The notes under the pieces are model-generated. The model searched no databases, was not told the origin of the DNA, and worked only from the letters and a program-made list of their open reading frames with translations. A stretch of 64,000 nt of DNA, taken from positions 310,001-374,000 of the forward strand of contig MARA01000036.1 of NCBI GenBank assembly GCA_001792895.1, in the 5' to 3' direction. The position numbers were made by a program, and so were the translations under genes. Within the stretch, counting starts at the first letter, position 1. Each line of letters begins with the position of its first letter. The stretch is from Lentinus brumalis (Eukaryota > Basidiomycota > Agaricomycetes > Polyporales > Polyporaceae). Positions 1-9,985 of the stretch are shown here, in pieces.

Positions 1-1386
1 AATCATCGTCTTCGTCGTCTTTGACAACGCCTTCTCGCTGTCCACGATCCACTTCTTGCCCTCAAGATCCTTCACGTAGTACGTCTTGCCGTCGGCACGA
101 AGCTCGATGGACCTGTTCGCGGATCCTGGCGTCGCGGTCCCGGTCTTGTCAGTGAGCGTGATGGCGGCCGCCTTCGCGCGGATGCACAGGTAGCCGTCGT
201 CGTCGATGACTCCATGTGGCGCCTCCCTCAACCACCACTGCGACATGTAGGTCCCATCCATGACCTCTGATACCTCCCGCTCCTCGCCATCCACCTTCAC
301 GGTCGCTCGCCCGGATACAATGGACCGCGGGAACGTAGGGAAACTCGAAAGCTGGCTCGACGGCGGGAGGTGGAACGACGCCCCAATCCAGCTCGCGCTG
401 TGTCGTGCGTCCATGATGCCCTTCGCAAGCGCAAGCGTCGCCCCGACGCGGTCGTCCTCGTCGAACTGCTTCGGGTCCAGCGACACGCGGAAGAGGCCCA
501 TGATGCTCAAGATCATGTCCACCGGGCGCGACGACGTGCGCATGAGGGCGCTCCGCCACACCGCGCTCTGCCCCGACTCGCTCCCGCGCAGACGCAGCGC
601 GCCCATCGTCGCCCACGCCTGTGGCGACGCATCGCGGCCGAAGATGCGCACGGGCATGACGGAGCGCGGCCCGCCGCTCGCCGGGGAGAACGTCATCTTG
701 CCGTCCACGCAGAGCTGGAGGACGTCGTCCGCGTCCGCCATCGCGCACTTGCCTTTGACGACCTCGACGATGTGCCCGCTCGTAGCGCCGCTGTACGTGC
801 CCCGCCCGTGCGCCCACGCGAAGAGGACGAGCGACTTCTCGGGGGCGAGGAGCTCCTGCAGCGTCCACGCGCGGTGGATCCAGGGCGTGTCCTCGCCGAG
901 GCGCGCGACGCGGTTGATGCCCGCGGGGAGGACGAACGAGACGGCGGCGCGCTTGTAGATGTGGTACATCTGCTGGATCTGCCAGGACTTGTCCTCCCAG
1001 TTGGTCTGCATCATGCAGAGGCGGTCGAGCCAGAGGAGGCGCACACCCTCATGCAGCGCGGCGGCGCATACGTACGAGAGCAGCGCGGTGCTGATGCCCT
1101 CTGCCCGCTCGGAGCCGCGTGCGTTGAACGTCGGGCGCGGGGTCGACGGGGGGGAGGGGTCGGGGTACCCGTACCACACGTAGGAGATCGTCGCGTAGGG
1201 GTGGTCCTTGGGCGGGAAGAGCGAGCCGATCTCGTAGATGCGGAGGGTGTTGTGCTCCGTCACCTGCTCGCAGTCTATGAAGCGGATCTCGCCTGGGGTG
1301 CCGCAGGAGGACAGGTCGACGCGACGTCCAGTCAGTGCACGGATGGATTTCTCGTATATGGTCGTGAGCTTGAACGGTTGGGGCAT
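1..1386 (-). CDS. HET (heterokaryon incompatibility) domain protein, 3' end outside window
   Basis: One frame stays open on the minus strand from the ATG at 1386 to base 1, giving 462 codons without an intron. HET domains act in fungal non-self recognition and their activation can trigger cell death; this particular protein's role is unknown. The HET core is visible in order: 'ATISYVWYG' near residue 70, 'LLWLDRLCMMQ' near 115, 'QIQQMYHIYKRA' near 135, then 'TPWIHRAWTLQELL' near 165. The N-terminal 'LRIYEIGSLFPPKDHPYATISYVW' region has the usual lead-in to the core (shown here only as a landmark). The part after residue 200 is unrecognised. The family is commonly 500-800 residues, so the missing C-terminus is probably moderate. 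Start choice rests on the first in-frame ATG upstream of the core. Confidence 0.85.
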   Translation of the reverse strand, partial: MPQPFKLTTIYEKSIRALTGRRVDLSSCGTPGEIRFIDCEQVTEHNTLRIYEIGSLFPPKDHPYATISYVWYGYPDPSPPSTPRPTFNARGSERAEGISTALLSYVCAAALHEGVRLLWLDRLCMMQTNWEDKSWQIQQMYHIYKRAAVSFVLPAGINRVARLGEDTPWIHRAWTLQELLAPEKSLVLFAWAHGRGTYSGATSGHIVEVVKGKCAMADADDVLQLCVDGKMTFSPASGGPRSVMPVRIFGRDASPQAWATMGALRLRGSESGQSAVWRSALMRTSSRPVDMILSIMGLFRVSLDPKQFDEDDRVGATLALAKGIMDARHSASWIGASFHLPPSSQLSSFPTFPRSIVSGRATVKVDGEEREVSEVMDGTYMSQWWLREAPHGVIDDDGYLCIRAKAAAITLTDKTGTATPGSANRSIELRADGKTYYVKDLEGKKWIVDSEKALSKTTKTMI

Positions 1387-1913
1387 CGTTCACTCGTTCA
1401 CTTTGCTCTCTGGTGACGACAAAGGGAGGTGATCGTTTTGATTCCCTTCGTCTGTGCATTGCAGTCTAAATACTGCAGCTACCTGTAGGCACTGCGCATC
1501 TAAACCACAACAGGCGCGCACGACTTGTTTGAGGTCCTTAGGCGAATCCACTGGTGGTATCAGGTGCCCTGTATTCGCGGAATGTCGTAACGCTGACCAG
1601 GAGGCTATACAGCACCCCATGCAGGTAGTCTTGAGCTCTGCTGCGGTCGTATCTTTGTCCATTTCGAATGGGCAGGCAGTGATATTGCAAAAGACTGTCA
1701 GGCACCCCATGTGTCATCGATGTTGAGCGATTTGTGGCATGAGACAGCAGAGAGAACGACGACAGCGGATCCCTGCGTGGACGGAACAAGCATAGCATAG
1801 CACGGACTGGTAGGGGTATGCACGTAATGATAAGTTAATCCAAGAAGCGTATGAGTACACATGTACAGATCATCGTCATGGCCATGTCGTTAGATGGGAC
1901 CAACTCAATCCAT
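1387..1913. other. Intergenic between HET gene and permease gene
   Basis: It lies upstream of the HET start and downstream of the permease stop, both genes being on the minus strand. Only short overlapping ORFs in all frames are present, none with a recognisable motif. It should hold the HET promoter and the permease 3' UTR; no clear TATA element or other signal stands out. Confidence 0.6.
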
Positions 1914-4609
1914 CTACTGGATCTTTTGGCGCGAGAACTGCGGAAGGGTCAGTCAGTCGACGCTCTAGAAGATGATGGCACATATGGGTCCAAGAACGCA
2001 CCAGCGTGACAGTCGTGCCGTCCTCGAGCTTCTCCTTGCGCGGGACGTACTCGTACCCGAACCACCCAGGCAGGATGCGCCACGCGGCCCAGTAGAGCAC
2101 GCCGACGGCCATGACCGCGATGCCGACGAGGCAGTAGAGGTAGTACGGCAGCGGCGGCGTGTCGCCCTTGCCGTTCGCCGGCGGCAAGAACGGCGCCACG
2201 AGCACTGCAAACACATCGTCAGCGGAGGGAGGTGTGGAATATGGGAGCAGACGCACGGAAGATGGCGGCAGCTAGGAAGAACACCGCGAGCGGCCACCAG
2301 ACCTTGAACGGGCGCGGCACGTGCGGCTTCTTCCACCGGAGGTAGAAGAGACCGATGACGATGAAGAAGTTGATGATCTGGCCCGGGTAGCCCTCGACGT
2401 CGAGGATGAACGGGTACGCGACGGACGGTGGCGGCGCGATGATCACGATCACGGACGGGATGAGGTGGATGATCAGCCCGGGGAGCGGGGACTTGCCCGT
2501 TGGCCAGTTCGACGCCCAGAAGCGGTTCCCGAAGGGCAGCGGGATGCCCTCCTTGGCGAGTTCCTGATTGATGCGCGCCGCTGCGAAGGTGACCGTGATG
2601 ACGTTCCCCAGAGCACTGTGCGCGAGTCAGCACGAGTGGCACGATCGCGGCAGGACATACGAACCTCAGCGCGACGAACACCGTCAGCGCCTTCTGCGCC
2701 TTTGCGCCGAAGACGTTGTGGAAGAACAGACTGGCGACGGTCGCGCCGGACTTGGTGATCTCCTCCTTCGTAGCCGCCGCAAAGTACGACACGTTCGCGA
2801 GCAGGTAGAGGATGGCGCAGATGCTGAGTCCGAGCGGCCCGGCGATCTTGAGCGTGCGGACGGGGTTCTTGACGTTGTTGAGCACGTAGTTCACGTTCGA
2901 CCAGCCGGCGTAGGCGTTGAGAACCTTGAAGGTCGCCGTCGCGTACTGCTCATCAACCACAAACGGTGAGTACAGGTAAACATTCGTTGTACAGGGACGC
3001 ACGTCGTTACTGCTGTTCGAGCTGCCTGCGAACGCGTTGCGGAAGTTCGCGTGCGGGTCCTGGATGTGAGTGTGGCCAGAGAGGACGACCCAGCCGGTGA
3101 TGACGACGAACAGAAGGATGACGATCTTGAACAAGCTCAAGCCCTGCGAAGTTACCTGCGTCAGAAGAAAGCGGACCTCGCGAATCCAGCCTGCTCACGT
3201 TCATCACATAGACACCTAACCGCGGAGTGAGACCGTGCAAGAGAGTCACAAAACCAATCACTGGAAGGGATTCGAACGGGGATGAGGCGCTGTGCAAAGT
3301 CCTTACAGAGTGAACCGTCATCGCATACCTCCAAGTGCGATCCCACGAGTCACCCATCGGTCGGCGGGTTGGCCCGCGGCCACAAGAATGCTGCAAACAT
3401 ACGTGAGTCCGGTATCAACGACAGCAACACCGCTCGACTCACTTCTGAGCGAAGACGATACAGCCAGACGCAGTGAAACCCAGTATGATCGCGTTTGTCG
3501 CGAAGATGACGGTGGCGAGGTGTTTCGGCTTCTTGTACACCGCCTCCAGGTAGACCTTCTCGCCTCCAGAGCGCGGGAACATCGTCCCGAACTCCAGCCA
3601 GATAAACAGACCGCAGAACGAGAGGACGAAGCCGAGGACCCATAGCATCAGGGATGCGCCAACGGACCCGACCGAGCCGAGGATGGACGATGGCGTCGAG
3701 AAGATGCCTGTGCCGATGATACGACCGACGATGAGCAGCGTGCAGGAGAACACGCCGAGATGGCGTCCGAGACCACCCGCCGCATCTAGGTAAGGAAAGA
3801 GAAAGTCAGTGATTGCTCAAACAGCAACGAATGCGATTGCGGTATTTGCGCGCATACGGTCCGCTACCCACGCACATATCGGTAGCGGACCATGGCTACG
3901 GTTCGCTATACGTTCTTTGATGGCCTCAAACATGTGGTCGCTTCAGAATGCTCTCCAGCAGTACAACACCCGAGCTATACAGGACCTCGCCACCAACAAC
4001 GACCGGATGCAATCGCCCGAGGACCCTACTGCGAATTTCTGGCAGCATGCCACCCTTCGGATTGCTCGTCATCTCGCGGTCCATCTAAAACGCGCGATGT
4101 TTGTTTCCACGCGTAACGCGAGATCGAGCTCTCCTTGCAGAGACCTATAATTCGGTCTACAGCAGGGAGCAGGAACAATGCCAGGATTGCTCTGAGACCA
4201 ATCTGAGACTGCATGGACTAGCCTCGACTAGGCTCCGTCGCTGACAGTGTCAGACGCGGCCACATGCCCTGGACTCTGGAAAGACCATGCCCAACAGGTA
4301 ACCTATCAAGGCACTACGCTCATGCGTTTCTGTACGAACAACAAACCAAACGGGCTTGAGGCTGGGACAACAGTACATGATGCGCTCACCTTCTTCGAAC
4401 GTAAGTTCCCCAGGATTCAGGTCCGGATCCACGGCAGTAGTGACCTCCTTGGATGCAACATCCACGTCGCTATCGCCATCCAGCTTCCCCCTCTTCTCGT
4501 CCAGGTTCTCCTCCACGGGAGCGTCAGTCGTTGGACTGCTCGCTACCGAGCCCTCCCTTTTCCTGAGAGTCGGCAGGTATTTCCGTATCGATCCAAGGGT
4601 ATTGGACAT
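1914..4609 (-). CDS. MUP1-like high-affinity methionine permease (APC superfamily)
   Basis: Plasma-membrane amino-acid permease, by similarity the methionine/cysteine uptake type. Eight exons close in phase: 4609-4390, 3785-3443, 3390-3329, 3260-3199, 3143-2665, 2615-2257, 2204-2002, 1937-1914, giving 583 residues, close to yeast Mup1. The cytosolic N-terminus ends in 'NPGELTFEED', followed by 'GGLGRHLGVFS' and the first membrane segment 'GRIIGTGIFSTPSSI', the APC signature. Later landmarks are 'VLNAYAGWSNVNYVLN', 'NPVRTLKIAGPLGL' and 'FAAATKEEITKSGATVA'. The last exon is only 24 nt and encodes the tail 'FSRQKIQ'. About 12 membrane segments are expected for the family. The first intron (4389-3786) is 604 nt, ten times longer than the others and carrying a strong hairpin. 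No frameshift is seen. Function is firm at family level; substrate is inferred. Confidence 0.9.
3858..3891. repeat. 11-bp perfect inverted repeat in the long first permease intron
   Basis: GGTCCGCTACC at 3858-3868 is followed after 12 nt by its exact reverse complement GGTAGCGGACC at 3881-3891. It lies inside the 604-nt intron 1 of the permease gene and could fold as a GC-rich stem in the pre-mRNA. Its role is unknown. Confidence 0.75.
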
Positions 4610-6221
4610 GCTTGCCGCTGCCAGAAAGCAAACAAGTGGAGGCGAGAGGGTAAGAAGGAAGTGCGCGGTCCCTGTCGTCGGCCCTACAGCCCGGGAGGCA
4701 TATAAATACGGCAGGAGTGCGGGGGCAGAGATAACAAAGTGACATGGAGCACGATATAAGAAGCAACGGACCTTACGTTGATGAGCCGCTGGGTGCACAT
4801 ATCGCAATCCACGCACATCATTGCGCACGCCGTCTGTCACCGAAGACTCCTTACGCCAATCATCCGGTCTTCAAAAACGGTGCACATTTTGTTGGCGAGA
4901 GATGATGGAAGCCAGCGATGTGTCGACGCCTGTTCAAAGCTGGGACGAATCCCGATATCCCGTTCATGTCAGGCTAAATCCTAGCGTTGCGGGTGAATGG
5001 TGGCTTCAGCGCAGAAGTAGATGACTTGAAGCTGTAGTGAGAGTCGATAGCAAACATAGGTGGATTCGGAAGACGGGAGAGAAGATGGCGCGGTGGGTGG
5101 CAGGAAGACGTGCTCGTCGCCAGATTCCATCTCACTCACAACCATGATCCCATCAAAAGTGATCGACTACACTCCAACCGTCGGCAAGTTCAACGATCCT
5201 GTTCACGTTCTCCTCCACTCCTCGGCCCCCTTTCGAAATCCCACTGTTCTTGCTTAATATCCCGCGCTCTGCGGTAGAAGCTGCTAAGGCCGTGAAGGCA
5301 AGTATCAGTGCCGGCCAGTCAGTGACAAGCCTGGTCGACGCACGAGTAGGCACGAGACGACAGTCTACTTCTGTCAAGCAACTTTCCGATTGAGCAGGAT
5401 ACCAGACGCATAACACTTGTACCGACCATCGCGTAGTGGTCACGGCATGCTCCTCGGAGTTGTTCTTCCCTCGGAGGTCTTCTGATGCCCACGGAACCAC
5501 GCGCACCATCTCCGAGCGCACTACGGATCGGCACTTTCCCCTCCTGGTACCCGAAGCTTTCCTTTCGAACTGGCGACAGCTTTTCAACGCTCACCTTGGC
5601 AAACTTCCTCCGAGTGCGCCGGACAGCAGAATAACACGCGCCCGGTAATGCGCTGTGGTGAGTATGTACTCGTCTCGCAACTGAACGAAACCACATTCAT
5701 TTGCTCATCATTGACCACAGCTTGCAATGGGCCCACTGTATGTATGTCGTACATCCACTCGGACTGTGCATCGCTCTTCCTGCGCCGTACCCAGCTCCAC
5801 GATCTGCATCCCCGAATCCACCGGAGGCTGGCGCGTCTATCCCAAGTGTTTCAACAAACTCTCGGCGGAACCATAACATGACCTTCTAGCGCACTCCCCA
5901 ATGGCTTCCCATGCCACCCCCTGCGGTATCTCTCCTTTCTTGGTACATAGGTGTCAACCACGGGAGATCGTAAGGGCGGCGACACACGGGGGAACGCGCT
6001 ACAGCCACTAACAGATCAAAGATTCCTTCGGTCTCTCCCTTTGCATTACGACATTGCAAACGCTCCTGATTGGCAAGCAGGTGGCCGATACATAAGGGGG
6101 GCAGTGGAGATCGCCTGCTCGGGTTTGCCCCTTCCCTCTGCTTACGCGTCGCTATTGCCAGCGGTCGGGTGCATCCGGCCTGCACGACACCTCGTCGTAT
6201 ATTTCGATCGACGACTTGCAG
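4610..6221. other. 1.6-kb divergent intergenic region
   Basis: It separates the minus-strand permease from the plus-strand DUF6533 gene. ORFs here reach 196 codons only because one of them is the permease first exon read upstream of its ATG. I found no domain, tRNA-like fold or repeat. It presumably holds both promoters. Confidence 0.5.
4701..4708 (-). promoter_or_regulatory. TATA-like element upstream of the permease gene
   Basis: Read on the minus strand this is TATTTATA, 92-99 nt upstream of the ATG at 4609. The base composition around it is otherwise GC-rich, so the A/T run stands out. This is inference from position only. Confidence 0.3.
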
Positions 6222-8005
6222 ATGTCTTCCTCCGAGGAGGCGAACGCCATAGCTGCGGATGACTTGACCTTGTGAGTCCTCGACTGGCTCGAGCGTGGAT
6301 GTCCTCCCGACGCGACACAACCGCACAGCCTCATCTCCAACTACTTCGCCAATGCAGGATCTGGTGTGTGCGCATGCGCTCTCAGTGTCCAGTCGATGTC
6401 TAAACATTGTGGCTTGCATATAGGTCTCGTCGTGTACGAGTACATGATCACCTTCGGCCGCGAAGTCGAGCTGTTCTGGACGGGGAGGCTCACGGGCGCG
6501 GCGATCCTCTTCTTCTTCAACCGGTACCTCAGCTTGGTCGTTGACGTGTACGGGCTACTGGAGAACATGTATGTGCCCGACAAGGTGAGTCGCCGAATTG
6601 ATTCACCTACGCCTCGTGGGTGCTGGCTTCATATCGCCGGGGAACGTATGTTACACAGATGTGAGTACTTTCGTCATCGTCCTCTGCAACGCTAAAGTAT
6701 GTGTGAACTCATCATGATTACCCCTGTGTATGCAGCTGTCCAGACGTCGCGAGATCCAGCAAGGCGCTCGATATCCTGCAATACTTTCCCTGGGCAGGTG
6801 CGAATTCCATCTGTTCCATGTGGTACGGTCGTACCTCACCTTCCGTGTCAACTACCAGTGTTCTCTGCACTACGGGCCTTCGCGCTGACGAAGAACTGGC
6901 CACTGGCGACCTTCATCTTCCTCCTATCCATGGTCCCACTCGGGGTCAACTTTGTACGTCCTGATCCCACATCCTGCTTCCTCCAGGCTCTTACGCTGGC
7001 GTCCAGGCCCACTTCGCGTTCAACTCAACAGGAGAGAACTTCTTCACTGGCTGTCTCACATCAGACGGAGTCAGCTCAGACCTCGCAAAACAGTGCGTGT
7101 CCTCCGTCTGCGTCCGCCGTCGGCGCGACTCACCCCTGACCCTGTCTACTCGAACTGTAATCTAGACGTACGTGACTTGTACTACGCGTACACTGAATAT
7201 CGCGGATACGGGCTGACCGGGGCTGCTGCTCAAGTCACGATCGCCTCGCGCACATGCCTCATCACCGCGGATCTCCTACTTATCTACGTGACCTGGTTCA
7301 ACATGTATCGCCGAACGGGCCCGCGGCATCCAGGCGTCCGGAACCGGTTCCTTCATATCCTCCTCCGGGACGGAACGATTTACTTCGTGTCAGTGGCCTT
7401 CTATCCCTGCAGAAGCGCGCACTCACCAATGAACAGAGTCTTAGCCGTCCTGAACACCCTCCACCTGACGCTATCCCTTCTTTCCGTATGTGACGCTTCT
7501 CTCACTTCGAGCAGAGCACGCTCGCTGACTCGCTGCCACGCAGATCGAGTACGCCATCAGCAACATCAGCTACGTCACCCAATTCTCCGAGCCGTACGTC
7601 CCCACTCCCATACATCTCCGCAAAACGCATCTCGCGCTCGTGCTGACCCGGCTCATCGCAAACAGCTTCACGACGATCCTCATCTCCCGCTTCCTCATGC
7701 ACCTCCAGGCCGCCAACCGGCGCGTCCTGCACCTCTCCTCGCTCGACAGCACGCTCGCCGCGTCCTCGCGATCGGACACGCTCGTCTTCCAGCGCGTCGT
7801 CGGGTCTCTGGGCGAGTCGCTCGACGCGGCGACGTACGACTACGACGTGAAGACTCCCCCTGGCATCGATGTGGATCTTGCGAAGCTGTATCGAGCCAAG
7901 GGTGATAGTGCAGTGGGAGGGGAAAATGCAATCAAGAGGGGGGAGAGTATGGAGATGACGCCCGTGTCGTCGCCGTTGAGCGATTTCGAGGATTCGGCGG
8001 TATGA
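6222..8005 (+). CDS. DUF6533-type multi-pass membrane protein; one base missing at exon 5/6
   Basis: Family of unknown function, common in Agaricomycetes. Exons: 6222-6271, 6329-6363, 6424-6568, 6736-6797, 6859-6953, 6987-7092, 7166-7167, 7235-7388, 7437-7485, 7544-7593, 7666-8005. The domain start is 'VVYEYMITFGREVELFWTGR' with 'FFFNRYLSLVVDVYG' after it; further membrane-like stretches are 'WPLATFIFLLSMVPLG', 'LITADLLLIYVTWFN' and 'VLAVLNTLHLTLSLLS'. The C-terminal 100 residues are hydrophilic. Two oddities. The join of exons 5 and 6 needs one extra base and implies an intron of only 33 nt. Reading on from 'DLAKQ' to 'LTIASRT' needs a 2-nt exon (AC, 7166-7167), flanked by a good acceptor and donor. 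With both, the model closes exactly on the TGA at 8003, giving 362 residues. Family assignment is good; the odd joins are inferred. Confidence 0.75.
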
Positions 8006-8391
8006 TTCGGAACGGCCGGGGCCGCTTATGGCATAGAGGTTTGTGCTGTTGCGCCCTCGAGTAGGGTACCGGCTGACGAAGCCTCAGGATCTGATATGTT
8101 GTACGATATGAGGGAACTCCCGTCGTAATGATGCAGTAGGAACACGTCGCGCGCCGTCGCAAGCACCCATACATGGGATGTCATCATTACAGCCCTAGAA
8201 GTTGTAAGGCAAGTAAGTACGGTACTGAGTACAGGTGATAGTGGCATATTAATGGGTACTTTAATGGGTATCCTAGTGAAGTAGGTATAGCAGAAAACGA
8301 TTCAATAGACAGGGTATCGTAGGTAGGTCAGTATGGTAGCGAAAGCTCCGAAGTATAAAACATCCAGGATCAGTGCAAGCAAGAGCAGAGA
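8006..8391. other. Convergent 3' flank between two genes
   Basis: It separates the stops of the plus-strand DUF6533 gene and the minus-strand DUF6699 gene, so it should hold both 3' UTRs. A short direct repeat, TTAATGGGTA, occurs twice around 8250-8270. Nothing else is visible. Confidence 0.5.
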
Positions 8392-9230
8392 TCAGCGAAC
8401 GGACGCAAGCTTGACGATGAACACCTCGCCTCTCCGCTCCCCAGGTGGTATCTCACTGCCCACAGCGGGCCGCAACCCGATGAACCGCCGCGTCTCGCCC
8501 AAGTAATCAATGTTCCGCACTCCATGACGCATGTTATTGTCGTAGTTCCTGCGATCGCTCGCGAGCCGCCTCTCGAACGCCCTGCTCACCAACTCCCGAC
8601 GCGCCCGGCTGAGCGAGTCGAACTCGCGGCGCCCGACGGAGAGTCTCAGAGCCTTGTACAGCCCGTAGAGCACGTCCCCGACAGTGAGGTAGGGGAGGGG
8701 GTCGACGTCCACACTGGTCTGTCCTGCGGGTTGATCTCAACCATGAACGGAAGGCCCGGGAAGACGAGTGTGAGGCGCGTGAGCAGCAGGGGGCTGCCAT
8801 TCGCGCTCTTGCGGACCGCGCAGCTCGCGAGGTCGGAGTGCAACAACTCCCGGGCCCCCGGCGAGCCGACGCTCCCGAGCTGGATGTAGTTCGGGTGCTC
8901 GGCAACGTCCCACTGGAGCGGGGGAGGGTGAGCGTCGTAGTGGGGAGCAACCAGCAGCGGGTCGATGACTGGTTCCTGCTCTCGGCGCCCCACGGGTTGC
9001 ACAGCCTGGGCAGGGAAACATTCGGGAGAAGGTACGACTGGCATAAGCGGACGCATGCGCTGCTGCCATGGCGGTATGTCGGCCGGTTGAAAGACCGTTG
9101 GTAGGACCAGCATAGGGAATGGTTGAGGTGGTGTGAACGGTCCGGAAGATGAACTGAACGTTGCACTAGACCACGAAGGGGAGGGTGTTTGTGGGAGGTC
9201 AGCGAAGCGGACCCTCTTCCTCGAAGACAT
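8392..9230 (-). CDS. DUF6699-type protein, interrupted by a single-base frameshift
   Basis: DUF6699 is a basidiomycete domain without known function. The N-terminus 'MSSRKRVRFADLPQTPSP' followed by a Ser-rich stretch matches the array copies (MPGKHVHFVDG...). The core has 'LQWDVAEHP', then 'LTLVFPGLPFMVEI', and in the next frame 'YLTVGDVLYGLYKALRL' and the C-terminal 'IDYLGETRRFIGLRP'. The two frames meet at about 8712-8735, where the genome is one base short; adding one base gives 840 nt, 279 residues and a clean stop at 8392. No plausible intron explains the switch. It is either a young pseudogene or a consensus error next to runs of C. The start at 9230 is preferred over an in-frame ATG at 9242 because it aligns with the other copies. 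Confidence 0.75.
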
Positions 9231-9985
9231 TGCTCCAGTCAATCAAGGTCGGTTGGGTCTGGTTGTTGCTCTGCTGATTGTGGAAGTAGGTGGGGTGGAC
9301 CGAGTGAGAGACATCCGCTGAATGTCGCCTCTTAAACGTCGGGGCCATAACCTCCAAGGGCTGGGCAGAAAGCACTGGTGACTCGGACACTCAGCGAATG
9401 TGTGCAAGCTGGCCAATAATGGCTACTTACTATCCGAGCATCTGGACACATCCCTCTTCTATGTCACCGACAGCGTTCGTTCAAGCACAGCCAGCGCGGA
9501 ACATGCTCTATGGCGCACCCGCAGTCGCTGCCAAAGCAGGCAAGGCCGAGCAAGATGCAGTGCGCGTCCGAGTCCTGAGCCTCCGAGCAATTGAACGCTC
9601 ACGGATGTCGGCGACGGCGGGCACGCCGACATACTTGGGAGGGAATTTGAGCGCAGATCGGAACACGAGGTGCGCCGACCTGGGATGACAGGAAGCGGGG
9701 GGCGGCGCCTGCGCATATCGACATCTCGCCACAATGCCACAACGACAGCATCGCCCGCCCCGCATTGCGCTGTGCTTTTGTGCAAATGTGGGCGAACGAA
9801 GACGGGGAACAACATGGTTAGTCGTGTACATATATACAGTACCCATTACTCACCCAGGTGAGGAGCTATGGCACATGAATTCAAGCTGCGCGCCCAGAAT
9901 AGCAGGTCTCCCCACAGATCCTTGACAGCGAACATCAGGGAGACTACCCTCGCCCGCCTGCTCCGGCTCTGGCTCCTCCGTCCCC
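9231..9985. other. Intergenic, no gene recognised
   Basis: It lies between the DUF6699 gene start and the deaminase gene stop, both on the minus strand. ORFs of 60-118 codons exist in several frames but overlap one another and show no motif. It should contain the DUF6699 promoter and the deaminase 3' UTR. Confidence 0.5.

Noticed and set aside
3240..3290. Sequence resembling a tRNA T-arm (GGTTCGAATCC-like, minus strand)
   Set aside because: It lies inside a permease intron (GTTCGAATCCCTTCCAG is the acceptor region) and no other tRNA arms are nearby.
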